From Hemibagrus wyckioides (lineage: Eukaryota > Chordata > Actinopteri > Siluriformes > Bagridae), in contig NC_080727.1 in NCBI RefSeq assembly GCF_019097595.1, positions 11,507,001 to 11,571,000 on the forward strand: 64,000 nt of DNA, given 5' to 3'. The translations under genes were made by a program, and so were the position numbers. Numbering within the stretch: the stretch's first letter is position 1; the number at the start of each line of letters is the position of its first letter. The notes under the pieces were generated by a model. The model saw only the letters and a program-made list of their open reading frames with translations. It had not been told where the DNA came from and searched no databases. Of this stretch, positions 11,170 to 21,889 are shown piece by piece.

Positions 11170-11614
11170 ATGACATCAGTGAACTGCGGAGAAGTGGAGA
11201 CTGACAATTCATGGGTAAAGGACAATATCTAGGCACAAACTCGTTTTATCTAATATTGTGACCTGTAGAGCACATGCAATCACATTCACACTCCACTGGG
11301 TCAATATAAAAGTCTGATCAACTGCTATCTATGTTTTAGCTGTGAGAAAAAAACAAAAATAATTAATGCCCAGAGGAAACCCACACTTATGCAACTGTTT
11401 AGAAAACTGAAAACACTACTCTGTTGAAAGGCAAGTGTACTGGCTGCACTGCTACTATCTAGATTATAATATAATAATGTTGATGTGATTTTTTTTTACC
11501 TTTCAGATTGCCTGCAATGCATGCGACAGGTGGTTTCATATGTCTTGCAGTGGAAACCCACGAACGGATTTGGACTTATTTTGTGGACAGTGTGAAGTTA
11601 TAAGACTGTTATAA
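11170..11614 (+). pseudogene. C-terminal PHD finger of the Ginger-like element
   Basis: An exon at 11170-11214 reads CGEVETDNSW and is followed by an exon at 11507-11614 reading IACNACDRWFHMSC, then a loop and CGQC with stop at 11612-11614. Together they give the Cys-rich Trp/His/Cys pattern of a PHD finger (C-x2-C, W-F-H-x2-C, C-x2-C visible), a module that usually reads histone H3 tails. The upstream exon joins the Ulp1 exon in a different frame, which ends in a stop, so this copy has lost frame or the junction differs. The first Cys pair is incomplete in what I can see. Confidence 0.65.
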
Positions 11615-11794
11615 CAGATAATCCCCCCCAAAAGCAATTACTTTGTAATTTATTTATTATTTGCATTTAAAACTTGTTTATTTATTTACAAATTTTATTT
11701 TCTGATGTTTGCTTGTTTTTCTATTTATTTTTATTTAATTTAAAATACTGAATATTTTTATAATGTTTAATTTCAGAATCTGAAAGTTATATTT

Positions 11795-11987
11795 ATGTTT
11801 AGCACATGCACAGACCTGACCTTTGCGTTTAAAAATAACAGCTGACTGTTGGCGGTGTTGTGGTTGTTACTTGATTACCTAATACCATTTGTGTTATTTC
11901 TTAGTTTTGAAATCTCTTGTAGAAAATAAATCACAAAGCAAAAAGACATTGAATTAGAAGGTGTGTCCATACTTTTGACTGGTACTG
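11795..11987 (+). mobile_element. MITE copy 2, 3' part only
   Basis: Matches the right portion of the MITE at 7211-8154 and ends in GTCCATACTTTTGACTGGTA near 11985 with a TA flank (11988-11989). The left end is not recognisable. It lies just after the PHD exon. Confidence 0.6.
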
Positions 11988-11989
11988 TA

Positions 11990-12470
11990 CATAAATACAT
12001 ACTGTACGTGTGTGTGTGCATGTTTGTGTGTGTATTTGTGTTTTGTCACAAACACACACACACACACACACACACAGTTCTTCTGTGTTACTTTGTCACA
12101 CTCGCTCCTTTCTATTTTCATGCAGAACCCAGGTCTACATTAGGTTTTTTTGTTTCTATCTGAAAACTAGTCCGTCATGTAATAGGTTGCTTTCTTCACA
12201 GGCATGCAAATATTCTTTTGGAATATTATTTATTTATTATATTTTAAGGTTTGGGATCATGAATAGTTTTGTATATAACTGTGTAGTCATGATAAACATA
12301 TATAACATTTCTACGAAAGATAATATAGTACTTAAGATTTTTGAACAGACTCTGACAGACTTTCTCTCTCTCTCTTTCTTTCTGTATGTGTGACGGGTAT
12401 ATATATACCCGTACACACACACACACACACACACACACAATAAAAGAATGTTTTAAAAAACACTGTCTTT
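11990..12470 (+). other. Microsatellite-rich spacer
   Basis: Contains TG/CA runs at 12005-12076, a CT run at 12363-12384 and a CA run at 12413-12440. Open frames through these are artefacts. No coding evidence otherwise. Confidence 0.7.
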
Positions 12471-12479
12471 CCAATTGAA

Positions 12480-13506
12480 GTACTGGCTGTGGAAGTATCA
12501 GGGATGTCTGAAATTGACTCAAAGACATGAGTGCCTGTAGCAAAGGTAATACAGTGATCAGTATGTTTTAAAAAACACAGTCTTTTAAATTGAAGTATGG
12601 GGAACATATTTTCCTGGGCATCAGTGAAATCCGTTTCCCCCTCCCTACTAGCTGTGGAAGTATCAGGGATGTCTGAAATTGACTCAGAGACATGTGTGCC
12701 TGTAGCAAAGGTAATACAGTGAGAAGATGTTTTTTAAAACACTGTAATTTACACAATAGGAACAGACTTTCCTGGGACTCAGGAAAATCAATTCCCCCAG
12801 TTAACATATGTAATAAATTTCAAGCTTTCATACTTTGTGAAATTAAATGAAAAGAATCAATTCAGATGGATTATTTAATGTAAAAATTATATTATAATAC
12901 GTCTTGTGCTCTTGACCTATGCCAATTATGTATGTCTGTTTTATCATGGGTAACCATACAGTATATCATGGATTTCAGGAAATTGTGTTTCCCCATCATA
13001 TGCGGGTGCTAACTAAGATGTACGTGAGATGGCTGAAAGTAATTCAGATACGTAGTTACACATGAATAACCATGAGTGTGGTGTCCTATAATTGCTGTAC
13101 CTGTGTGTTTGATATGTACAAACAGATTTTAAGTTTAATAGAACTGGATGTTTGAGTGGGTAAAAAAAAAAGAGTATTGTGCCCAGCAAACCAGCCTTTT
13201 GCAGCGGTTTAAAACGTCTGAATTATCTTCAAATATACAAAAAAGCGAAAAGACACTCGAATATTTTGCATAGGTTATTTGTTTAATTCAATAAGTTCGT
13301 AAAAACACTTTAAAACGAGAGAAAAACCGTCAAAATCCTCGTTCGCCCTCTCAGCCATAGGTAGTGAGTGACGTCATGATTTGAATCGGCGCGCACACTG
13401 CGTGCGACCGGGGAAACATGGAGAAACTGTTGCTTAAAAAATCCATCATCCACAGCTCAGTTGTCAGAAATAATTCCGACTCCCTCCACCTAAAAAAACT
13501 AAAAAA

Positions 13507-13542
<36 letters not shown>

Positions 13543-14275
13543 GTCTGTCTGTCTGTCTGTCTATCTGTCTATCTGTCTGTCACAGGCTGATAGTTCACAA
13601 TCTCACGTCACATTCAAAGTTTAGTCCACCTCGTAATAAAGAGGAGCCTGAATGTTTTACTGTCACAAAAAAAGTGCATGTGATTGCTAATTGTCTGGCT
13701 TTGAAGCGGAAACAGCAGCCACAACCAAAGAGTGTGGGGTTTGTGCAAGATTTTAACTCTGCTGTCACGGTGCATACTGTAAGGTTAGGTTACATACATA
13801 AGGTTATCGCCCCTTCGTGTCAAAAGGGTTAATATCTTTGTCTGGAAGAAGGGAGGATCAGGAAGAAATAAGTATACTCAGGGACACTGGTGCCATGCAA
13901 TCTTTATTGTTGGCAGGTAAATTACAGCTGTCTGAAAATACCTCTTGTGGCTCTAGTGTGATCGTGCAGGGCATTGAGATGGGGTGTGTGAAATTTCCAT
14001 TGCATTGCGTGCACTTTCAGAGCGAGCTGTGTACTGGTTTCGTGAGAGTTGCTTTTGTCTTTCACTTCCTGTCATGGGTGTTGATTTTGTGTAATTGTGT
14101 CCGATACAGATGCACTTAAGTCACCTGTGTCACGTCAGAAAATTATTGCTGTGCAGAAGGAGGATAATACTCTTGTCACTTCTTTTAATTCTGTTGTTTC
14201 TCTTGATGTGGCTAAGAGTAAAGAATGTGCTTACTTCCTTGACAATGACTTACTGATGAGAAAGTGGTGTTCTTT
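12480..14275 (-). repeat. Right arm of the large inverted repeat
   Basis: This is the inverted copy of 3540-5270. Homology stops abruptly near 14275, inside the gypsy-like integrase-proximal sequence, whereas the left arm continues further outwards. The inner tandem units are also present here (about 12480-12570 and 12585-12740). The arms enclose about 7 kb of Ginger-like transposon coding sequence. Confidence 0.85.
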
Positions 14276-14290
14276 CTTTCCCCAGATCTA
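13585..14290 (+). pseudogene. Gypsy-like retroelement fragment in the right arm
   Basis: The plus strand repeats the 3341-4440 remnant: zinc-knuckle-proximal sequence, retropepsin-like DTGAMQS (about 13885), and VSLDVAKSKECAYF with FLDNDLLMRKW (about 14205-14270), which precedes the integrase zinc-binding segment. The sequence departs from the left arm at about 14275. Frame breaks occur near 13780 and 14100. Dead remnant. Confidence 0.65.
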
Positions 14291-15728
14291 AAATAATTAG
14301 TAGCTTTTACTTGCATTGGTTCGTTGATAAGAGTCTTGATGTAGTGGATCAAGGAGGTTCGGAGATTCGAAGTCCTCGGAGTAAGCAAGAGATTCTGCTG
14401 GAACGAAAAAGGTTTCGGTGGTGCAAAGTTCTTCGATTGAAGCTGCCGGCAAAGTCTCAAGAGAAAGTGAAAGTCTTGTCCCGAAGAAAGATCGGCGTCG
14501 AGTCGGGTGACGATAGAAGAGATCGTGCCGGGAAGAAAAGGCGCACGGGCCCCCCCCGACCGCAGAGCGGAGAGGGGGTTGGCCCCCATGGGGCCAAGCC
14601 AAGCTGACCAGAGCAAAAGCCAAAGCTGGACAAAAAGGCCGAGCAAAAAGCCAAAAAGCTAAAAAAGCCAAAAAAAAAGCTACGATAGATGGGTGCTTAG
14701 GGTTTTTATTGATCCCTTGGTCGCGCCCAGTTTTTCAGAGTGACCAATCCAATACCTGAAGCTTTTGGAGGGAAAAGTTTCTTTGTCTCCGCTCGGTCAC
14801 TCATTTGCATACTTTATGGTGAAGTCAGGAATGGATAAAGTTTCAATTAAAGTAACGTAGACTCATATTATGTACTTGGATGACCACATGGCCTACACTA
14901 TTGCTTATAAAAGAGGATCATTTTGATTGTAGACACGAAAGAAACAGTATGAGAGGAAAGGAAACTGGGTATAGGCAATTAAAACATACATTCTTATCTT
15001 ATAAAACATGTTCTATTTCATGAAAACACAGAACAACAGGTCATGAATGGTAATACAACCATAAAAAATATAAAGGCAAAAGGGGAATACATATACAGGT
15101 GTGTTAGGCATGGGTCAGGTAGGGTTTTACTAATGTTTTATTGAAACTTGAATCAAGGAATTCTCCTTACGTGTGGGTGTGGGGGTCAGGATGAGCGTTT
15201 CCAGATGCTTTGGGTGTGTGTGTATGTGTGTGGTTGTGGGTGTGTATGTGTGTGTGTGTGGTTGTGGGTGTGTATGTGTATGTGTCTTCAGTCAGAACTT
15301 TGGTCATCCCCCGGTCAAGGCATTGATTTGGTTTAGATTAGGGAATTCTTGTTGACTTTTAACGGCAGTAACACTGCCAGGCGCAGGGTGATTTGCATGT
15401 TAAGGTCACAAGTTGATGGGAAGTTCCAGAGGTGTGAGGCTGGGCTATCAGTACTGATGGTCTGCAGAACTCCAACATTCATGGAGGCAGGATTCCTCCT
15501 TTGCCTCCAGTCTCGTTGGGGGGGTCATTGGTTATCCAGAGCCATCAGACATCCCGGAACCTGGCTCCCATGAGTTACAGCATGTCGGTTGAGGTATAAT
15601 GAAATGACTATAAGTAGTGATAGCTCAGTTGTGAGCTGTGTAATAGTTAATTGAGTTTTTGAGAAGGACGGAACAGACCCCATGAGCAAGTGAGCCGACC
15701 TGGAGACGCTACAATATATATATATATC
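14290..15728 (+). other. Unassigned block with a GC-rich island and a TG-rich minisatellite
   Basis: 14330-14660 is unusually GC-rich and purine-rich with a C8 run and short AAAAGCC repeats; it looks like the leader or LTR-proximal part of an unknown retroelement, but I cannot name it. Both strands have overlapping open frames of about 100-140 codons, none with a recognisable domain. 14812-14819 holds ATTTGCAT (octamer). 15205-15285 is a TG-rich degenerate repeat. Nothing else is supported. Confidence 0.4.
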
Positions 15729-16168
15729 CACACATCAAAAGTTTGGACACATCTTCTAATTCCATGGCCCTTCCTGATGTTTATTTCTTTCTACATTGTA
15801 AAACAATGCTGAAGGCGGCCGAAATACACAATAACTCTAAATGAACTTCCCCTCTGTAGCAGAGGTAAATTTTGGTCTTGCTTTCCTGGGATGGTCTTCA
15901 TGTGAGCCAGTTTCATCATGGTGCTTGATGGGTTTTGCAAATGCACTTGACAATACTGTTCTTGCAAGAACTATTCCAGAACACCTGACCTTCGTGTCTT
16001 AAAATAACAACTGACTGTTTTTTGTTGTCATTACATATGAATTACTTAAGTCCATGTGTGTTATTTCATAGTTTTGAAATCTCCAGTATTGTTCAAGAAT
16101 GTAATAAATAAATACCTAAACAAAAAACATTGAATTAAAAGGTGTGTCCAAACTTTTGACTGGTAGTA
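15729..16168 (+). mobile_element. MITE copy 3 (Tc1/mariner-type)
   Basis: Starts near CACACATCAAAAGTTTGGAC and ends with CCAAACTTTTGACTGGTAGT in a TA-rich context (a TA run follows). The internal sequence matches copy 1 without the LINE insert, including TTTCTTTCTACATTGTAAAA, which confirms the insertion point in copy 1. Confidence 0.65.
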
Positions 16169-16199
16169 TATATATATATATAGTCACATAAAGGACGGA

Positions 16200-17600
16200 C
16201 AACAAAACCTGGTGCTTGGATGCCAGCGTAACCCTTTATTTTTCCTCTTGCCCTGCTCTCCACCAATATCCATGTACAACTATGGATGCCCTGAAGGCAC
16301 ACAATGCATTCACATGTACGCATACCTGACAGGCACCACACAAAAACCCAAAGATAAATTCAACACATTTGAAGTTCTTTATACTAACCTGACTTATGTA
16401 GACAGAGTCGATTCCACTAATTGTTATTTACAGACGCCCAGGGACATCTTCTGATTTCCTCATTGAATTTGCAGATTTAATTTCAAACCTAGTTGTTTCT
16501 TTAGACAAAACATTAATTGTGAGAGACTTACAGAGACACTAATTATTTAATATTTTTTTTCTTGTTAATATTTTCTATAAATAAATGTTTTGCCATTGAA
16601 TATAACAGTGCCTTAGTGTGCAATTAATAGTCAGTAATCTAAAATACTATTTTATTCTACATAAATTCCCTAAATATTCCATATGAATACCATGAAATTT
16701 AACAATGTCTAACATAACAATTTAATTTTTAGTACAAAGGTATACAAAGGTTTTGCCAAAACAACAGTTCCATTGCACTATGTGTAAAAAATGAATCTAA
16801 AAATTCAACAAAAATAGCTCAACAAAACAAAAGCAATTTAACAGTGAATACTGCCAGTTGTGCTTGTCATCAACAGTTTATTACTCAAAACATCTCATAC
16901 AACTAGTTAATTTAAAACCTCAAACACTTGGTTAAATAACATATTACTAAAAAATGGGGAAAAAACAAGGTGAAAGTTGGATTTAATATTTTATTAATCA
17001 AAAGCAATTAATTAAGGTATGCTTCTTTAACAAATAAAATAAAAAATAAACCAGAGATCAGTAGGATATTTCAGCTTGATTGTTACATATAATTAAACTT
17101 ATTTGCCTCAGCTACATATGAAGATGGTAGTTTGAAGTAAACAACATGCTTGAACAGAATTACCAGAGATGCCCTCCTTTCTCTCAAAATTCATAGGCAG
17201 ACAAATGGTTCAGCAAGCTGCCAAGATGTGTCCATGGTGTTGCCTTCCTGTAGCTGTGGAGACAAAGAAATAGTATTTTCACATTGATGGCCCTGTCGGG
17301 TTAAGTAGAATGAGTTACTGTAATGGATCTAGATAGGACCTAACTCCAGCATCAGTGAGACAGCAGAGAAAACATTAACAGGATCATACGCAATTTTATT
17401 TACACCAAAGCAGTAGTGGAAGCTCTAGCATAAAGTTAGGATTTCTGGACTGTAATGCTGCACTATATGACAAAATACTGATTTTTCGGATAATGTGGTT
17501 TTAGTAATTCAAAAAATTGTTTATAAGTAAAGGACAACTACAAGCACCTAGTTACATTTTTTACTATAATAAATCTTGCCTTGGCTTACTAAATGACAGG
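16200..17600 (+). other. AT-rich spacer, no gene recognised apart from a possible short exon
   Basis: Open frames are short and without conserved motifs. Between 16450 and 17100 the sequence is strongly A/T-rich. The only item of note is the possible minus-strand exon at 17184-17253. Confidence 0.5.
17184..17253 (-). pseudogene. Possible terminal exon of the minus-strand SAMD3-like gene
   Basis: A strong minus-strand acceptor (TTTGTCTCCACAG) is followed by an in-frame tail ending LLNHLSAYEF and stop. Proteins of the fish SAMD3-like family often end in a leucine-patterned tail of the form L-x-x-L-[IL]-x-x-L-x-x-x-E-[WF]. The frame needed (one leading base) fits the phase left by the exon ending at 31635. 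The distance (over 14 kb, with large insertions between) makes linkage speculative. Confidence 0.25.
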
Positions 17601-17799
17601 TGCTCAGCCAAGGTTGCACAAAGTCAGGGATTTTTGTATGATCAGAGTCAGATGTATAATTAACCAATTATATCAAGCAGGTGTTAATGTCATCAATTTC
17701 ATATGTAGTTTGAAACATAGTAATTAGCTGATATAGAAACAGTTGTATAGGAGCTTAAAATTGGGTGAGGAACAACCAAATTCTGTGGGTGAGGTTGTA

Positions 17800-18950
17800 G
17801 AAGACCGTTTCATGTCACAGGTCATACATCATGGCCAGACTGAGCACAGCAACAAAACACAAGGCAGTTACACTCCACCAACAAGGTTTCTCCCATGAAC
17901 AGGTTTCAATGGAGACTGGGGTTTCAAAATGTGTGGTTCAAATTATTTTAAATAAGCACAAAGTAACAGGCAATGTTGAGGACTGTTACTGTTGAAGATG
18001 CAGTGGTCAGCCAAGAAACCCTATGCATGTCCAGCAGAGCCATCAGCAAAGAACTGGCAGAAACTGGGACCCAAGTACACCCATCTACTGTCCAAAGATG
18101 TCTGGTCAGGAGTGGTCTTCATGGAAGAATTGTGGTGAAAAAGCCATACCTCTGACATGGAAAGAAGGCTAAGCGACTCAACTATGCAGGAAAACATAGG
18201 AACTGGGCTGCAGAAAGATGGCATTAGGTCTCTGGACTGATGAGTCAAAAGTTGAAATATTTGGCTGTAAAAGGAGGTAGGTTGTTTGCCGAAGGGGCTG
18301 AAGAGCGGTACAATATTGAGAGTCTGCAGGCAATAGTGAAGCATGGCAGAGGTTCCTTACTATTTTGGAGTTGTAGTTTTGGTCAGGATTATTGGTGTCC
18401 TCAATGCTGATAAATGCAAGCAGTTATCCATAATTATCCATCATGCAATACCATCAGGGAGGCCTCTTATTGGCCCCAAATTGATTTTTCAGCAGGTCAA
18501 CAACCTCGAACATACAGCCAATGTCTTTAAGAAAGTGATGGTTTGACCCCCACAAAGCCCTGACCTCAACATCATTGAATCTGTCTGGGATTAGAGACAG
18601 AAGGATGTGAGGCAGCTTGCATCAACATAATTTTTTTTCCACTTCTGTCTCATGCAAAGAATCTTCTTTGGGATTAACAAAATTCTAATCTTATCTACCT
18701 GCCGAGTTCCTTCAAAAGCTATGCACAAGTGAGCCTAGAAGAATTGATGCTGTTTTCCAGGCAAAGGGTGATCACACCAAATATTGATTTGTCTTGGTTT
18801 TATCTTCTGTTCATTTACTTTACATTTTGTTAACTGATAAAAATAAACTATCAACACTATTATTATTGACTATTATTGAAAGCATTCTTACTTTATAGCA
18901 TTTTTTTTTTTACACGTGCTTAAAACTTTTGCACAGTATAGTACTGAAGT
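17800..18950 (+). mobile_element. Decayed Tc1-like transposon A
   Basis: The plus strand holds Tc1 transposase pieces: an HTH-proximal segment (QGFSHEQVSMETGVSKCVVQ, about 17880-17945), SSRAISKELAETGTQVHPST (18030-18090), and a segment with GRIVVKKPYL, followed by KHRNWAAE and a LWTDESK-like first-Asp motif near 18235. The right end reads CTTAAAACTTTTGCACAGTA near 18940, like a Tc1-type terminal repeat; no matching left end was found. Stops and shifts are frequent. Long inactive. Confidence 0.6.
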
Positions 18951-18965
18951 TGAACTATGAATATA

Positions 18966-20589
18966 CAGTATCTCACAAAAGTGAGTACACCCCTCACATT
19001 TTTGTAAATATTTTATTATAACTTTTCATGTGACAACACTGAAGAAATGACACTCCGCTAAAATGTAAAGTAGTGAGTGTACAGCCTGTATAACAGTGTA
19101 AATTTGTTGTTTCCTCAAAATAACTCAACACACAGCCATTAATGCCTAAACCGTTGGCAACAAAAGTGAGTATACCCCTAAGTGGAAATGTCCAAATTGG
19201 GCCCAATTAGCCATTTACCCTCCCCGGTGTCATGTGACTCATTAGTGTTACAAAGTCTCAGGTGTGAATGGGGAGCAGGTGTGTTAAATTTGGTATTATT
19301 GCTATCACACCCTCTCATACTGGTCACTGGAAGTTCAACATGACACCTCATGGCAAAGAACACTCTGAGGATCTGAAAAAAAGAATTGTTGCTCTACATA
19401 AAGATGGCCTAGGCTATAAGAAGATTGCCAAGACCCTGAAACTGAGCTGCAGCACGGTGGGCAAGACCATACAGCGGTTTTACAGGACAGGTTCCACTCA
19501 GAACAGGCCTCGCCATGGTCCACCAAAGTAGTTGTGTGCACATGCTCAGCATCATATCTGGAGGTTGTCTTTGGGAAATAGACATATGAGTGCTGCCAGC
19601 ATTGCTGCAGAGGTTGAAGGGGTGGGGGGTCAGCCTGTCAGTGCTCAGACCATACGCCGCACACTGCATCAAATTGGTCTGCATGGATGTCGTCCCAGAA
19701 GGAAGCCTCTACTAAAGATGATGCACAAGAAAGCCCGCATACAGTTTTCTGAAGACAAGCAGACTAAGGACATGGATTACTGGAACTATGTCCTGTGGTC
19801 TGATGAGACCAAGATAAACTTATTAGGTTCAGATGGTGTCAAGCATGTGTGGTGGCAACCAGGTGAGGAGCACAAAGACAAGTGTGTCTTGCCTACAGTC
19901 AAGCATGGTGGTGGGAGTGTCATGGTCTGGGCCTGCATGAGTGCTGCTGGCACTAGGGAGCTACAGTTCATTGAGGGAACCATGAATGCCAACATGTAGT
20001 GTGACATACTGAACAGAGCATGATCCCCTCCCTTCAGAGACTGGGCCGCAGGGCAGTATTCCAACATGATAACGACCCCAAACACACCTCCAAGATGACC
20101 ACTGCCTTGGTGATGGACTGGCCAAGCATGTCTCCAGACCTAAACCCTATTGAGCATCTGTGAAGCATCCTCAAACGGAAGGTGGGGGAGCGCAAGGTCT
20201 GTAACATCCACCAGATCTGTGATGTCATCATGGAGGAGTGGAAGAGGACTCCAGTGGCAACCTGTGAAACTCTGGTGAACTCCATGCCCAAGAGGGTTAA
20301 GGCAGTGCCGGAAAATAATGGTGGCCACACAAAATATTGACACTTTGGGCCCAATTTGGACATTTCCATTTAGGGGTGTACTCACTTTTGTTGCCAACGG
20401 TTTAGACATTAATGGTTGTGTGTTGAGTTACTTTGATGGGACAGCAAATTTATACTGTTATACAGGCTGTACACTCACTACCTTACATTGTAGCAGAGTG
20501 TCATTTCTTCAGTGTTGTCACATGAAAAGATATAATAAAATATTTACAAAAATGTGAGGGGAGTACTTACTTACTTTTGTGAGATACTG
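18966..20589 (+). mobile_element. Tc1-like transposon B with long IR/DR ends
   Basis: The element begins CAGTATCTCACAAAAGTGAG and ends in the inverse (ACTTTTGTGAGATACTG). Each terminal inverted repeat is roughly 230 bp. A second copy of the AAAAGTGAGTA..CCCCT motif lies near the inner end (about 19163-19182 and its mirror at 20375-20395), the IR/DR layout of many fish Tc1 elements. A TA precedes the left end; the right flank reads GATA. Confidence 0.8.
19340..20339 (+). pseudogene. Transposase of Tc1-like element B, inactivated
   Basis: The frame starts at the MTPHGKEHSEDLKK region and reads an N-terminal HTH (KRIVALHKDGLGYKKIAKTL), then a GRPR-equivalent region broken by an in-frame stop at 19529-19531. 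It continues through the second HTH (QPVSAQTIRRTLHQIGLHG), VLWSDETKINLLG with the first Asp, and VKHGGGSVMVWACMSAAG. A second stop follows after NANM (19997-19999), with frame shifts beyond. Residues corresponding to HDNDPKHT (about 20065-20085) and LNPIEHLW (about 20142-20165) are still visible in DNA. Two stops and shifts mean no active enzyme. Confidence 0.75.
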
Positions 20590-20604
20590 GATATGAGTTC
20601 AACT

Positions 20605-21345
20605 TCTTTTTCAAATTCAAATTTTATTTGTCACATACATAATCGTACACAGCATGATATGCAGTGAAATGCTTACAGGACTATTTGTTTTGACCCTTGA
20701 AAAGGAAAAAGGAAAAGAAATGAGGACAGAAAAAAAGACAAGGATAAAATGTAAAATATAAAAATACGAAATATAAAATAAAAACTATAAAAACTACAAG
20801 TCCACAGTAGGTAAATAAAAATTAAATAGAATATAAATAGAATAAAATAAAAATAAAAATAAAGTAAGGTAGGGTATATGTGTATACAGAATATGTACAT
20901 AAAATATAGAATATATATAAGAAATGTAAAATGTAAACAACTGTACGTATTATACAGAACTGTATAAAGTGAATAGTGTGCAATAATGTGCAAGGTGCAG
21001 ACAGCAGCAGTACGGGGTGGTCATGTAGTGAAATAAGGTGATGAGATGATGAGAAGCAGTGGTATTGTCCATCTTTAAAGTACAGATGTGCACAAGTCCT
21101 CTGTGTATAAATGGGAACAGAATGTGCCATATATGTTTGTTTTATGTATTGTGTGCTACAGTCCTGTAATGTGCAAATGTACGATGTGGTTGGTTTGGGT
21201 GTTTTCCAACACCTTTGTAGGAAGCATAGCAAGTCCAGTCATTTGAGTCCTATGTGGAGTTCTGGTTGAGAAACCGTATAGCCTGTGAGAAGAAGCTCAG
21301 TCTCTCTGTGTTGTTGGCATTCAACACCCTGCTGTGGTAAAAAGG
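20605..21345 (-). mobile_element. 3' tail of a CR1/L2-like LINE, minus strand
   Basis: The left end (about 20608-20670) is the reverse complement of a tail I recognise from fish LINEs: AATAAAATTTGAATTTGA preceded by GTGACAAA and a segment with AGCATTTCACTGCATATCAT. It continues as AT-rich 3' UTR-like sequence to about 21200, and then a short ORF2-end-like stretch (about 21240-21330). No long coding frame remains. Confidence 0.55.
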
Positions 21346-21709
21346 GTATTTCTAAATGTCTAATAGGTAACAAATTTCTAAAATAGCACATTATATACCA
21401 CTACACTAAACTGAAATGTGTTTGAGTGAAAAACTGTTTGTATGGTATTACTTACAATAAATGTGCTTACTGACAGATTCATGTTGAAGTATCAGGGAGA
21501 GAATATTCAGCAGCAGGACAGGGTTGGGTGGAACTTAGTAGCTCTTGACTGTGCTGTAAAAAAAAGAAGTCAGAGCAGTCAAGAGTTTTTCCTCCAAATA
21601 TATTTTAAATAAACAGCTAACTTACCAGCTTAGATCTGATGGTGCCACCAGAGGAAACGCAGAACTTGTGCCAGACTACAACTTTTGCATAATCATTTGT
21701 TCTATATTT

Positions 21710-21885
21710 AATGCATTTTGGCAAAAGCCCTTATGCATAGTGACTTACATTTTTCTCCATTAAACTGCATCTGTGCAGTTGAGGGTTAAGGGTTGTGCTC
21801 AAGGACCCAACAGTGGCAGCTTGGCAGCAGTAGGCCTTGATTCTCACCAGTAATCAAACATTTTAATCACTAAGCTACCACTACA
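21710..21885 (+). repeat. Common teleost interspersed repeat (SINE/MITE-like)
   Basis: Contains TTGAGGGTTAAGGGTTGTGC, CTCAAGGACCCAACAGTGGC and ACTAAGCTACCAC. I recognise this block as a very common fish interspersed repeat, with the same AACCACTAAGCTACCA end seen again at about 49056-49073. Class is not certain. Confidence 0.55.
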
Positions 21886-21889
21886 ACAG

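Larger units (their letters stand above)
4444..13583 (+). mobile_element. Ginger-like DNA transposon with integrase, Ulp1 protease and PHD finger (defective)
   Basis: The element is defined by its outer TGTGA...TCACA ends, long terminal inverted repeats, and internal plus-strand exons. The exons encode, in order, a gypsy-type DDE integrase/transposase, a tandem-repeat linker, a Ulp1/SENP-type protease and a PHD finger. Ginger transposons are cut-and-paste elements whose transposase resembles gypsy integrase, and Ulp1, OTU or PHD modules have been described in some of them (from memory). No 4-bp direct duplication can be recognised at these ends because the flanks are themselves inverted gypsy-like sequence. 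The true boundary could therefore lie further out. Small deletions, a premature stop and a nested MITE make this copy non-autonomous. Class assignment is fairly confident; exact ends are not. Confidence 0.6.

Noticed and set aside
12003..12440. Several frames over CA/TG and CT runs
   Set aside because: Low-complexity Val/Cys or His/Thr peptides with no conserved context.
4444..13583. A Maverick/Polinton-type element
   Set aside because: An integrase and a cysteine protease are present, but no polymerase B, ATPase or capsid genes are visible and the size is small; Ginger-like fits better.
14212..14671. Minus-strand frames of 124-144 codons in the GC-rich block
   Set aside because: No domain, and overlapping frames on both strands reflect composition.
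21471..21552. Possible minus-strand exon with acceptor TTTTTTTTACAG and donor GTAAGC
   Set aside because: In the phase needed after the SAMD3-like exon it hits a stop after a few codons, and no family similarity was convincing.
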